Assembly (NCBI GenBank): GCA_946894095.1
Contig: OX335660.1
Coordinates: 3,229,001 to 3,293,000, forward strand
Origin: Incurvaria masculella
Taxonomy: Eukaryota > Arthropoda > Insecta > Lepidoptera > Incurvariidae
DNA length: 64,000 nt
Direction of reading: 5' to 3'
Below, one piece after another: positions 1-11,004 of this stretch; position 1 is the stretch's first letter; each line of letters starts with the position of its first letter. Below the pieces are notes generated by a model. It made no database searches. It worked only from the letters and a program-made list of their open reading frames with translations, and was not told where the DNA came from. The translations under genes and the position numbers were made by a program.

Positions 1-85
1 TGCAACATTGTGCCTTAGCCAATGGACAAATTATGAATTTCTTAACATTTTTCAATCTTGCATTTTCGCAGCCTTCAAGACAGCC

Positions 86-459
86 TTAAGGATGTTCCGA
101 CCCATACAATGTTTTTTTTACACAGAACGCAAAAAGTATTGCAATTTTAAGGCACGAATTCGTCAAAAATATTAAATATAGCCAGCCATAGTAGTTGCAG
201 CGAAAACATATTCACAATTTCAGGTTTAATGGTTTAGTTGTAATTGCCGATTAGAAGTTTTACACCGTTAGATGGCGCTGTTAAATAAAAATCGTATTTA
301 AATAAATTGTAACAAATCCAATAATCCTGAAATTGTGAAATTGTTTTCGCTGCAAGTAATATGACTAGATTAAACTTTTATTATTAATTCGTGGCTTAAA
401 GTGCAATACTTTTTGCGTTATGTGTGCAAACAACTTTATATGGGTCGAAACAGCCTTAA
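86..459 (+). mobile_element. TTAA-D MITE, copy 1 (unoccupied reference copy)
   Basis: 374 bp bounded by TTAA with inverted ends TTAAGG(A/C)TGTT(T/C)CGACCCATA. No coding capacity. Its internal TTAA at 226-229 is the empty counterpart of the site filled in copy 2. Confidence 0.85.
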
Positions 460-939
460 GTACGAAGTGTTCACGTGTACTGCATGAGGTTAGTTAAGGT
501 TTAAGGCTCCAACTGACTCCAGCGTTCAGCAAACAAACGATAATGGCGATGTCCGGAAGCATTAGAGTTCATTGTTGCATGCGCGTCAAAATCGAGCGCG
601 ACGAAGCGAAATTTAGGTTTTTGACCTGTAAAGTCTTCTTTCTAAAGTGAATTAATATATGTTTCACGGTTATTCACTTGATAAATATGTGATCTTGTAC
701 CACAAAAAAGAAAATTGTCTAAATAATTTATAGTTTCCAAGCGCCGGCAAGAAAACCTAGTAAACATTGTAAATAGGTGTTTACAAACATATATTTTTTA
801 AAGAATATAAGCAACTCATTAAAACCGTCATACACTTCGATATTTCGATTTTTCTACCTGTGTTTATGCTTAAACGACGCGACGCTGAGATAAAATAAAA
901 ATTAACCCAAAATGTTGGAGGTTACCGTCATATGGAGCC
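460..939. other. AT-rich spacer
   Basis: No exon, known repeat or structure recognised. Confidence 0.5.
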
Positions 940-1169
940 TTAAGGCTGTTCCGACCCATATAAAGATGTTTGCGCACATAACGCAAAAAGTATTGCACTT
1001 TAAGCCACGAATTAATAATAAAAGTTTAATCTAGTCATATTACTTGCAGCGAAAACAATTTCACAATTTCAGGATTATTGGTGTTGTTACAATTTATTTA
1101 AACACGATTTTTATTTAACAGCGCCATCTAACGGTGTAAAACTTCTAATCAGCAATTACAACGAAACCA

Positions 1170-2194
1170 TTAAGGCCCTGGTACTAGCCAAATCGCAAAG
1201 TTAGACGAGGTACCCCAAGTTAACTAACTAAGTCTGACGATTAGAAGTATCATTCTTACCGTATATGATTCCTTGTCTAGGAATCAACCTATTTTCGTTA
1301 AGGTGGCCCAACCCGGCGGGCCTAACTCATTCGCGGGCACGGTACAAAACCGTGCTGTTGCGCTCTGGGACCTTCTCTGTTTCAAAGCATAAGACAGGCT
1401 CAGTGATGAGGAAGATGCAACATGTCCACAAAAACGACAATGTGCATAGTGTATGATTTGGTAAGATTTACGAAAATTTTAATTTAAAAACGACTTATAG
1501 CTGAAAGTAAACCACGACCGGTGTAGTAAAAAATCGAACAAAAACCAATTAGATTATAAATCTTGGTTAAAAAAGCTATGTCTGATGACTAATCTTTTTA
1601 AGATGTTCTCACTTTATCATTGCTTAATCCACCTCCAAAGTTATTGTATAAAACGCGCGAAAAATGCGAAATTTCGGACCTTATAACTTAGAAACCAAGC
1701 ACAATTTTACAATGCCAATGGTCATCAGACATCTAGTTCGATCAAATAAAGCTATTTTAAGCAAAATTTTGGATCTCTGACAAGAAATATGGGCGTCATC
1801 TTCTTTCCCCTTTTGTATGGGGAGATGAGCGGGATGGGCCACCTTAATGTATGTTTCCTTTTTCTATACAAAATACATTGCGGAAACGGTGTCCATTTCC
1901 GAACTTTTTTGACTAAATGTAGAAATCTACAAGCAAATGGATTTTTTGTTTATGCATATATGCTGTTTTTGCTTATATCTAGAAATCGAATTACTTTCAG
2001 ATTTCTAATGAGAAAAATCAACTTTTTTATTATTGATTATTATTTAAATAAATGATAGAATCAAAAAATATTTACAATACATTATCAGTCTGGAGTTCTA
2101 TTTGGATTTGCTGAAGCGTTTTACTACATATTATTACATTTGTTAAAAGGTGTATTTGTATGGCGCGAGTAGTTGGCTAGTCCTAGCGCCTTAA
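1170..2194 (-). mobile_element. TTAA-C MITE, copy 1, inserted in TTAA-D and itself interrupted
   Basis: Ends TTAAGGCGCTAGGACTAGCC and TTAAGGCCCTGGTACTAGCC are inverted. With its own insert removed it is 479 bp, against 480 bp for the copy at 54821-55300. Both boundaries carry TTAA, the duplicated target. Confidence 0.88.
1298..1847 (-). mobile_element. TTAA-A MITE, copy 1, innermost of the nest
   Basis: 550 bp with inverted ends TTAAGGTGGCCCAACCCG, inserted exactly at a TTAA of the surrounding TTAA-C element. TTAA duplication and end structure are those of piggyBac-type non-autonomous elements. Short open frames inside are not genes. Confidence 0.9.
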
Positions 2195-2380
2195 ACCTGA
2201 AATAGTGAATATGTTTTCGCTGCAACTACTATGGCTATATTTAATATTTTGACGAATTCGTGCCTTGAAGTGCAATACTTTTTGCGTTCTGTGTAAAAAA
2301 ACATTGTATGGGTCGAAACATCCTTAAATGCTGATTTTTTCTGCGCTCAATATTCAGCTGAAGGAAAAGTCTGTCTGCAG

Positions 2381-2537
2381 ATCTCGGTGGTATCACCGGC
2401 GTGGTTGGCAGCGATCGAGCGCCGCCTGGACGAGGCTAGGCGGCGGACGGCGGGTGACGCATCGCGGGCCCGCTCCGCCATCCTGTGGGACCCGGTCGGC
2501 GCGGTTCTCTTCGCCGTTCTAGTCATGTCTGTTTTAG
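2381..2537 (+). CDS. K2P-like exon a: cap and pore loop 1
   Basis: Acceptor ctgtctgcag, donor TTTTAG|gtgagc. It enters in phase 0 and leaves in phase 1. It encodes 52 residues: a charged helix (AAIERRLDEARRR), then pore helix WDPVGAVLFAVLVMSVL. The last G plus the first bases of the next exon complete the filter Gly. GC-rich against AT-rich introns. Confidence 0.75.
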
Positions 2538-4986
2538 GTGAGCTCGCATTGCGAAAATTGTGCTTGATTATGCTTCAAATGTAGATGTCGCTGAAACTCA
2601 AATTGATAAGTCTTCTCGAAATTAATAACGACATTTTTCTCAGCCTATACATGTATAATTTGGTTAAATCATGTCAAGTTACTAATAAATATGAAACATT
2701 TACAAAAGTCACAATTTTATAAATAATAATAAAGATATTTAAATAACAAATGCCTCAATAGAGTTGTCAAATTACATGTAAAGAGGATCAAAGCTTAAAT
2801 AATTTTTTCATGAACTAAGACTTACACCTAAACATCACTGATTGAGACTAAACTGATGGGTTACCACGGTAAATTACCTCGGCGGGTGAGTGAATTCTGA
2901 CTCTTAGGGTCTCTTCCACCAAGTACTGACTAGCTTAAGGTGGCCCAACCCGCTCATCTCCCCATACAAAAGGGGAAAGAAGATCACGCCCATATTTCTT
3001 GTCAGAAATCCAAAATTTTGCTCAAAATAGCTTTATTTCATCGAACTAGATGTTTGATGACCATTGGCATTGTAAAATTGTGTTTGGTTTCTAAGTTATA
3101 AGGTCCGAAAATTCGAATTTTTCGCGCGTTTTATACAATAACTTTGGAGGTGGATTACGCAATGATAAAGTAAGAACATCGTAAAAAGATTAGTCATCAG
3201 ACATAGCTTATTTAATCAAGATTTATAATCTATTTGGTTTTTGTTAGATTTTTTACTACAGCGGTCGTGGTTTACTTTTAGCTATAAGACGTTTTGAAAT
3301 TAAAATTTTTGTAAATCTTACCAAATCATACACTATGCACATTGTCTTTTTTGTAGATATGTTGCATCTTCATCATCACGGAGACTGTCTTATTATTTGA
3401 AACAGAGAAGGTCCCAGAGCGTAACAGCACGGTTTTGTACCGTGCCCGCGAATGAGTTAGGCCCGCCGGGTTGGGCCACCTTAATCCTCACATTAAAGGG
3501 CCTTTCTTATCGTCTCGCAATCGATACGAGTACTAGATAATCAGCACTCTAGTAACAAAGGCCCTTTAAGTGTCGATTAAATTAAATCAGCACTTGGTGA
3601 AAACCAGGCTTACTTGTATTTAGTACCATGCTGACTGGTAAAATGTTGTTTACTTGGTCGAAAAAGCCGTCTCGTGACAGCACGAAATGCAGATCAACGT
3701 CAAATATAATCACTCAAATGCCTACTCACCCGGCGAGTCTATTTACCATGATAACCCCCTGCTTAGTGTACTAGCGTGTGAATATTTCAGGGTTCGGTGC
3801 ACCGATGCCTCAAACGACACTGGGCAGGATGACTGCACTAATCTACGCCTTGCTAGCCGTTCCGATGCACTTTTACATGGGTAACCAATATACGTATACA
3901 ATATACATACATTTACAAACCGTAATGACCCCCCCCCCCCCCGAGGGGTGGGCAGAAAGCAAGGATGGACAGAAGTGGCGATTGAGATACATTCGTACGG
4001 TGGCGGCGTAGCCACAAGTTGGTGTAAATGAGATTTTGGGAATGGAATATATTTATTTAATTAAGAGAACGTAAATGACCAAAAATATTGTTCATATTGT
4101 TTACGGTAGCACTTAAAGTAATCAATAAATAAATAATTAATTTTATTATTAAAATATAAGTTTCATTTCTGTAAAGTTTATTGAAATTTTAGTTTATGAA
4201 CTTTCTTTCTCTTTCTGAATTTTATGACATTATATTTCGTCATGAATGCGAGCTGCTCCATGGTTCGGAATCCATGAAAAACTGTAAGTCCCCTACTAGG
4301 TGGTAGGGTTTAAGCCCGCCCGGGTTGGTACGATCGCATTGGATTAAAAAATGCTCGAAACGGCAATGAAAAATTGACAGTGTTTTCCATCCAGTTCAAT
4401 GTAGCCGCGCTCATAAAGGGAAGGTCCTGGCATGGCAACTAATTCCTTCGGGAATGTGGTGTATATATCATAACGGTAGTTGTGTGGTATTAGCCATCCA
4501 TCTCAGCTTGCATAAAACAAAATTTCAAATTTGTGAAGCAATTTTGTGTAGAGGAACCATTTTTTCCCCTTATTTTTCCAATAATTTTATTCACGAATCG
4601 ACTTAGTTTCAGATACTAAACAACACCTTAAAGGCTATGGATGAATTAATTTGAACCGCATATAGTTACCAGAAACTTCTGTCGTTGCAGTCACGAACGC
4701 GAGCATCGCTTTCATGTCGCTGATGGAATGTCATCTCACTCGATACAGGAGTCGGCTTCGAAATACTTCTGGTACTTTGGTAAGCGCTATAAAGTACTAC
4801 TGGGCAGACCTAGAAGCCCTATCTTTGATCGAAATTGTCTCTGGAATTCTCACATGTCGTCTGTTTGTCTTCGTCTGTTCACATATTCCTTACATACATT
4901 TCGCACTGTCTTTTACAGTACCTCTACTATTATTATTTATTATTATTATTTAAGCCTTTTTAGCACACATATTACAATTTTATTTA

Positions 4987-5017
<31 letters not shown>

Positions 5018-7963
5018 CTAAAGTTATCTTAAATAGCTCTAGTACCACCCACTGCAGGGCTTAGGCCTCTCTCAACCTTAGAGGTTTTGAGGTTGTGGTC
5101 ATTTTCCTCCCTGGGTTACCAACCCTACCTGGGAGTAGATACTTGTAGTATCATTTGATATCAGTTGATACTCTACTATATGTAGTATTTATTTTGTTAT
5201 TTCACTTACCTTCTTTTTATGTAACTGGAAACGTATGGCTTATACCACACTTAAGGTGGCCCATCCCGCTCATCTCCCCATACAAAGGGGGAAGGAAGAT
5301 GACGCCCATATTTCTTGTCAGAGATCCAAAATTTTGCTTAAAATAGCTTTATTTGATCGAACTAGATGTCTGATGACCATTGGCATTGTAAAATTGTGTT
5401 TGGTTTCTAAGTTATAAGGTCCGAAATTTCGCATTTTTCGCGCGTTTTATACAATAACTTTGGAGGTGGATTAAGCAATGATAAAGTGAGAACATCTTAA
5501 AAAGATTAGTCATCAGACATAGCTTTTTTAACCAAGATTTATAATCTATTTGGTTTTTGTTCGATTTTTTACTACACCGGTCGTGGTTTACTTTCAGCTA
5601 TAAGTCGTTTTTAAATTAAAATTTTCGTAAATCTTACCAAATCATACACTATGCACATTGTCGTTTTTGTGGACATGTTGCATCTTCCTCATCACGGAGC
5701 CTGTCTTATTCTTTGAAACAGAGAAGGTCCCAGAGCGCAACAGCACGGTTTTGTACCGTGCCCGCGAATGAGTTAGGCCCGCCGGGTTGGGCCACCTTAA
5801 CGTCAGATATTAGCCTAACACACCACATGGGAACAAGGCGCCATGCCAGGACCTTCCTTATATTGCTCGGCTACATATAACTGGATGGAAAACACGGACA
5901 AATGTTATAGCCGCTTCGACCATCGTTCATTCAAAGCGCTGGTACCAACCCGGGCGGGATTAACCCTACCACCTAGTAAGGACCTACAGTTTAACGTGGA
6001 ATTCGAAGCACGGCCAGCCTCAACGGTGGAAAATGGTCATCCATCCAGAACCCAACCGCGCTCAGAGGTGCTTACCCAACTTATCGAATTGCTAGGCGTC
6101 CAAGGCCGATGAACCTACCATGAAGTCTCAAATTCTACTCTTTGGTCCGCAGATATGGATACTAAACCTCATATGTAGCGTTTGGGGCATATTGCTAGCT
6201 CTCTCTGCCTACTATGCACTGGGCGTGGTGTCTTTTGGAGTCGGCAGAGGGGAGAATTACCTCGATGCGGTGATGTTTCCTCTCCAATTCACGGCTGGTG
6301 GGGGCTTGGAACAGGTGGGCGGAGGGACTTTTATTTTTCTTTATTGTTTACTGTGTATTCGCCATCCATATACAGAACCAGAGAGCATGAAAGGACGGGA
6401 GTAGCGATCGGTGCTCATTCGAATGGCAGCAGAGTAGCCACAAGTTAGCGGAAAACGTGCTCCGGGACGCGCACGCTGGCGCCTCTGGGGGACGAATACA
6501 AACCGCTTTCTTGCACCGACAGTACCCCTCGTGATTTAGGGCATAGACTACCATCTTTTATCTATGCTTAGGGCGCGCGGTGTGTTCGTCCACGTCGGCG
6601 AGCATGGAAGGTAGGATATTATATGTTCTGTGATGGAAGGAACGAACCGGCAACATGAACTCTTGTATGGGGCGGCAAACAGTAGCCCCGGTGAGAGTTC
6701 AATTACGAATTCGCTTACCACTTTTGTCGAGTTCCAACGAAATTTTAGATACAGTTCTTACCACAGAACAATTAGGAGACAAGAATTGTGAAGTGGGCGG
6801 AACTCGCGCGCCGGTCTTTAGCGGGGATCCGCGCACTTCATAAGCGCATGATTCACTCCTCTGCGGCGTTCCTGTGCATTAAATTATCCGTGATACAATC
6901 TAAAATTGAAAAGGAGTAATGCCGTACTGTGCCATTATAACCTGTAAACACGACAGCCGGGTGCACAACCTTCATAATGGCGGAGTTTCATATCACCCAT
7001 AAGTTTAATTTACATGTATAGCAATAAAACTTACGACAAAAACATTACGAAACAATATGGCGTCGCGGCGTCGTTTTGCTCGCCGGGTCATGTCTCGCTG
7101 CTTTGTTAGTGACTGCGTGCGTGTGAGGCGCTCGGCCGTGTTCGAAAGTGACGTAACATTTGATTGCAAACAGTATTGGAATTCCAACATAGATCCATTA
7201 CGTTAAGGTTCATATTAACTAAACAAATGTGGATTTGTTGTTTGGTTATTAATTAAGAAGGGATAGCCAATTGCGACGGTTATACATTCGCGGAGCAAAA
7301 AGGTCTTGAGTAAAACGGTAACAGCGGTCCTGGAACAAATTTACAAACGTTTCACTTCCTGCCTCCTCAATATTCCGTGGTTCTTACAATCGACGTAGTC
7401 TAGCGAGTTTGCTTGACTCGTGGTAAACGTGGTGAGTAAGAACGAGCTCGGATATGGGTTTGCATACAACAAATGCTTGTCAAATGAATTGTCGCTCTTA
7501 CGTACACTTTGACACATTCGCAGATACGTGTTTAACACAAAGTAAGGCCCACTAGACTTCGTGGATTGCAAGAACTATACCTGATCTTACATTTCGAACA
7601 TCACAGAATACTATTTAGTGCACCGAACATTCGATGTTACGTGTCCGAATTCGTAAGCGAGCTATGTAACTTCAGTTAAACGTTTTCCACTAACTTGTGG
7701 GTACGCTGCTGCCATACAAATGAGTTTTGATCGGTCCTCTCTTGCTCGCTGGCGCTGCCTACCATTTCCATGGATCACCCACGCTATTTGTCCGACAGAT
7801 GTCAGCGGTGGTCCGGGCGTGCTACGCGGCGTACGTCGAGGGCGGCGCGATGCTCGCGGCGTGCGCGTGGAGAGCGGCGCGGGCGCGCGCGGCGCGCACA
7901 CTGGCGCCCCTGGCGGACGAATACGAGCTGTTTTCTTGCACCGATGCTGCCCTCACGACTTAG
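2381..7963 (+). CDS. Two-pore (K2P/KCNK-like) potassium channel, divergent; 3' five exons only
   Basis: Five exons join in frame (2381-2537, 3791-3880, 4691-4779, 6153-6314, 7799-7963; 663 nt, 220 residues plus TAG). The order fits a K2P subunit: an extracellular cap-like helix, pore loop 1 starting at a Trp (WDPVGAVLFAVLVM) and ending SVLGFG, the conserved-looking APMPQTTLGRMTALIYALL stretch leading into TM2, a basic linker (YRSRLR), TM3 (IWILNLICSVWGILLALS), pore loop 2 (NYLDAVMFPLQFTAGGG), and TM4 with a short cytosolic tail. K2P subunits dimerise to form plasma-membrane leak potassium channels. The first transmembrane segment and start codon must lie left of the window. Both filters are abnormal: filter 1 has Val where the TxGYG/TxGFG threonine normally sits, and filter 2 reads TAGGG. 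Conduction is therefore uncertain. The family call rests on architecture and phase agreement, not on a database search. Confidence 0.72.
2907..3612 (+). mobile_element. Small AAGTACTGA-type MITE interrupted by TTAA-A copy 2
   Basis: Flanks 2907-2934 and 3485-3612 match the uninterrupted element at 9541-9680. Ends are an imperfect inverted repeat around TTTTCACCAAGTGCTGAT. Without the insert it is about 150 bp. Confidence 0.75.
2935..3484 (+). mobile_element. TTAA-A MITE, copy 2
   Basis: 550 bp, full length, TTAA at both edges. It sits in the TTAA of the small MITE around it; the empty site is at about 9569-9573. Confidence 0.9.
3791..3880 (+). CDS. K2P-like exon b: filter 1 end and TM2
   Basis: Acceptor aatatttcag, donor ACATGG|gtaacc; phase 1 in, phase 1 out. 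It encodes GFGAPMPQTTLGRMTALIYA and then LLAVPMHFYM, matching the usual K2P run from the GYG filter through the PxTxxGR turn into TM2. Confidence 0.78.
4202..4518 (+). mobile_element. tRNA-headed SINE, head missing
   Basis: Plus-strand body TTTAAGCCCGCCCGGGTTGG and GGAAGGTCCTGGCATGGCAA to the tail at about 4518. In the K2P intron. Confidence 0.72.
4691..4779 (+). CDS. K2P-like exon c: cytosolic linker
   Basis: Acceptor gtcgttgcag; donor taken as TTTG|gtaagc, which leaves phase 0. It encodes the end of TM2 and a basic linker (ECHLTRYRSRLRN). An alternative donor nine bases upstream (gtactt) would leave phase 1 and puts a stop in the next exon, so the downstream donor is preferred. Confidence 0.65.
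5213..6112 (-). mobile_element. 5S-headed SINE interrupted by TTAA-A copy 3
   Basis: Minus-strand SINE: its tail begins at 5213 and its 5' head lies near 6112. On the minus strand the head carries TAAGCACCTCTGAGCGCGG followed by GGGTTCTGGATG, a 5S rRNA-like promoter region (compare GGATGGGTGACC of 5S). The body is shared with the tRNA-headed SINEs. Confidence 0.72.
5251..5800 (+). mobile_element. TTAA-A MITE, copy 3
   Basis: 550 bp, full length, TTAA at both ends, inserted in the tail part of the SINE at 5213-6112. Confidence 0.9.
6153..6314 (+). CDS. K2P-like exon d: TM3 and pore loop 2
   Basis: Acceptor tttggtccgcag, donor GAACAG|gtgggc; exactly 54 codons, phase 0 in and out. It encodes TM3 (IWILNLICSVWGILLALS), a loop, then NYLDAVMFPLQFTAGGG. 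The YLDA start of the pore helix is family-like. The filter is TAGGG, followed by L rather than the usual D. Confidence 0.72.
6461..6535 (+). pseudogene. Relic copy of the 3' half of the K2P-like last exon
   Basis: Closely matches 7889-7960: both encode RTLAPL-DEY and an SCTD motif and end near a TAG. This copy carries a one-base length difference before the stop, so its frame shifts. It lies in the last intron and has no matching upstream half or acceptor. It looks like a decayed partial exon duplication. Confidence 0.6.
6541..7798. other. Last intron of the K2P-like gene
   Basis: Beyond the exon relic, mixed composition; no further exon with correct splice sites and no known repeat seen. 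Confidence 0.5.
7799..7963 (+). CDS. K2P-like exon e: TM4 and C-terminal tail
   Basis: Acceptor tttgtccgacag, stop TAG at 7961-7963. Phase 0 gives 54 residues: a TM4-like Ala/Val/Leu helix, an Arg/Ala-rich stretch, and a tail ending YELFSCTDAALTT. The frame is supported by a diverged second copy of its 3' half at about 6461-6535. A longer overlapping frame here starts at 7720 but breaks the splice phase. Confidence 0.72.
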   Translation: MSAVVRACYAAYVEGGAMLAACAWRAARARAARTLAPLADEYELFSCTDAALTT

Positions 7964-8415
7964 AGGTGTGTGTGCGTCCGTGCAGATGGCGCCACAGTCG
8001 TTAGCGGCAATTTCTGATATTACCTTAAAAAATAGGACTTTGCAAACTATAGCTGTATTGGCGAGAACACTATTAGCATCGAGGTTAAGACGACATTGAC
8101 GTCATGCAACGCACAAACAACAGCTATTTTCGCTGGTACTATGACATTTCTAACCAGCGCCTTATCCCGTCACCGCTAGAACTAGTTACGCCCTTATTAA
8201 ACTAAGCTCGATTTCAAATATTGCCAAATTTGGTATAATTAAGTATAAAAAATATCATTGATATTCATTGGTTTGCATTTAAGTCTGAAATGTGAATTTC
8301 AATGCCACCTGCTGACTTTTATTATCCCTACATACATAATCAATATCTCCCTTCCTCTTTAATCTATGCTATTAGTGAGTATTTATTTACACACACTAAT
8401 TATTAAAGTCAGAAC
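7964..8415. other. 3' side of the K2P-like gene
   Basis: Probably 3' untranslated and intergenic sequence. No canonical polyadenylation signal could be placed with confidence. Confidence 0.4.
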
Positions 8416-8661
8416 CAGGGGGCCCATTCAGGTAAGAGTGAGTTCGAGTTCGGGAGTGAGTTAACCTAAAAATAGCTGGTAAATATATTATTATTTAAAT
8501 AACGGAACCGTTATTTATACTTCCAACGTATTTACGGGACAGACTAGATTTTTACCAACTGTAATGATATTCAAGAAATGTGGAAACATTAACTATTTAA
8601 AAAAGTGAGTTGATATTTAATGACGAATTCGAACTAACTCTAGCCCTGAATGGACCCCCTG
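8416..8661 (+). mobile_element. MITE with CAGGGGG termini
   Basis: 246 bp; ends CAGGGGGCCCATTCAGG and CAGGGGGTCCATTCAGG (reverse strand) form an imperfect inverted repeat of about 37 bp. The CAGGGGG start is a pattern I associate with hAT-like MITEs. Confidence 0.72.
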
Positions 8662-9540
8662 CCCTTTATTTGACAACTTGAAAATGGAAGCAAGACTTGT
8701 TTATGAAAGAAGAGGCGCGAATGTGTGGGTTCCGGGTAGTTAAATTATAAAATAATGGATTTAACAATATTACTACGTATCCATGATGTATTCACAGTTT
8801 CTGGATGGACTTCACGTAAGGGTTTGACGAAATAAAACAGCTAAAAATATGTAAATCGCTTTTATTAACTAGTCTACAAACTAATCAACCGATATTTACA
8901 ATTCCAAGTCATTCCGTTCCTATGCAAATTCTATATGCCCTTGCCGCATGAAAACGAAGGTTTAAAATGCAGCTAGCAGTGTTACACTATAACTAATAAA
9001 GTTACAGTGTAACTGTACATCACTCGCCACAGATCAAAGAAGGAAGGAGATATGCCATCCAGCGCTTATGAGACCCCGCTGCCTGCAATTTTCTAAAACT
9101 ACCAACCCAACCAACGGACATGCCACATGCGAACATAGTCGCAGATGTATTTGAGAGTTTGTGTGGGTGGGAACTAACATTGCAAACGCACTTTGGGCGC
9201 ATATTCGCGCGCGGTGGCGATGTTTGGACTGCGTGGCATACAACGCGCCACCGGGTTTCCATACAATTATATGGTGACTTAGACCTTACGTCGAAGATGC
9301 GATATCGACCGCATGCCACTTCTCCTTCCTTTATCTTCTGTGGCACTGACTATGCAATTTTTGTTCTAATGGCGCTTGTGGCCTTCGCATTTTCAGACTT
9401 CCAACTCTATCCCAGATGAAGCATGGAAACTAAAAAAAACTGTAGCTCGACTCATTAGCTAAAAACGAAATGCCATTTTGATGCTAACAAGTGAACATTT
9501 CTTTCAACCATTATTTCAGCAATTTAAATGGTTACCATAA
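8662..9540. other. Intergenic DNA
   Basis: No gene. A short imperfect inverted repeat (GTTACACTATAACT / AGTTACAGTGTAAC) at 8980-9013 is the only structure noted. Confidence 0.5.
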
Positions 9541-9680
9541 GGGTCTTTTCCACCAAGTACTGATTAGCTTAATCCGTACATTAAAGGGCCTTTCTTACCA
9601 TCTTGCAATCTATACCAGTACAAGAAAGTCAGCACTTTAAGTGTCAATTAAAATAGATCAGCACTTGGTGAAAACCGAGC
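9541..9680 (+). mobile_element. Small AAGTACTGA-type MITE, uninterrupted copy
   Basis: About 140 bp; imperfect inverted ends TTTTCCACCAAGTACTGATT and TTTTCACCAAGTGCTGATC. Contains the unoccupied TTAA matching the insertion at 2935. Confidence 0.72.
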
Positions 9681-9689
9681 TAAGTATCA

Positions 9690-9985
9690 AAGTCGGCTTG
9701 CAACCTAGCAATGAATTCATTCGTGCCCTGTCGGCACTCCCAAAATAAGAACCAACCGATCCTGTGAATCATTTAACCATAGGGTCCGAAAACTGTGGCA
9801 TGCACTCCCACGATATATCCCCAGAGTACAACCTAGGGTCCTTCAAACATGATGTGAAGAAGCACCTGGCCGTCCAGCATGATATCTGCAGTCCCCGTAA
9901 ATATCTGACGTCTCTTAGGTGAGCGCCTGGCGCACGCCATATGCCGTGGTATCTTACTGACATACATATCACTTGGGACATTAAT
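9690..9985 (+). mobile_element. LINE 3'-terminal fragment
   Basis: Reads like the end of a reverse-transcriptase ORF (W-x-A-L-P type motif, then a stretch resembling VKKHL), shared with 43620-43830 and 45991-46200. Frames are broken. Confidence 0.5.
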
Positions 9986-11004
9986 TTGGAATTCATTAAA
10001 TAAATCCTACCTAACGCCCTTGCTGCTAAGATTCGTTCCACCGTTGATTCGACAAGGAAGCTGGGTCCGTATAAACTTTGGGGGTGAATGTAGACAAGAA
10101 AACAAGCAATTTTACCTCTTCGATTCTGTCCACAATTATGGTTAAGTAATGCTTTCCTCGTTAGGTGCAAATGTTATTGGAATATTTAATTAACAAAACA
10201 ATTGTGTGGGTATATCATTTTGACTAAAAATTAAATTTTAGACATCAAAATTTACATAGTGCACGTTGGCTTCAGACGTATGCCTGTATAAAAAGGAGCC
10301 TTCTCTTTCTGACAACATGTTGATAAAAGAGACAGAAATTGTTTTATGGAATGATTTTCTCCTTTCAGTCATGCAACGTCGCTGTAATGATAATTTTGGC
10401 AGTTTCATTTATAGAGGTTTATTTTCAATAATTTACAACTACCTGCCTTTTTTTTTCAGAAATTAACGAAAAAAAATAGCTATGTTGGTTCTTAGAAGTA
10501 TGGCAATTTTTCTGGAACCAATTTTGACTCCTGCAAGACAGGTGAATAAAATATATGAATAAGAATATATAATGTTTTCCTTAAAAATAGCTGATTTTTT
10601 TTTCTAGCATCACCCCTTAATGATAATTTAGGAGATGCCGTTTCACATGCACAGATTGATCTACAAGTATAAATCCAGGGTTTTTCGGGATACAGGAATA
10701 GGGAGTAATCATTACGAGGAAAAAAAAATAATCTCACAAGAACATTTAGGTCTGGTTTTTCAATAGTCAGATAAACAGCAATATAACTATTCAACGGACT
10801 TATTTACGCTTCTGCTTATCTATCCGATATAGTAAGTGCATATGTTTATTAGTAAAATTAAGGTCAGATAATATAATTCTCCGGCAATGACTATACGTCT
10901 TTTGAGAAACGTGTATTTTTACTATTAGTCTGATAAGTACTATCTGAGGATTGAAAAATCGGCCCTTAGTAATACCCGAATAGACAAACTATAAGTGATT
11001 AAGA
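9986..11004. other. Intergenic DNA between convergent K2P and tid
   Basis: AT-rich, short open frames only; no repeat family recognised. Confidence 0.5.

Larger units (their letters stand above)
940..2327 (-). mobile_element. TTAA-D MITE, copy 2, containing nested TTAA-C and TTAA-A
   Basis: Outer parts 940-1169 and 2195-2327 together match copy 1 in reverse orientation (about 367 against 374 bp once the insert is removed). Interrupted at its internal TTAA by the element at 1170-2194. Confidence 0.85.

Noticed and set aside
7720..8004. Overlapping frame of 94 codons across the K2P terminal exon
   Set aside because: It would need a different entry phase; the 7799-7963 frame matches exon d and is conserved in the nearby relic copy.
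9020..9419. Overlapping ~100 codon frames on both strands
   Set aside because: No splice sites, no family resemblance, composition like intergenic DNA.
9769..10170. 133-codon minus-strand open frame
   Set aside because: Antisense to a LINE tail fragment; no motif and no matching exons.
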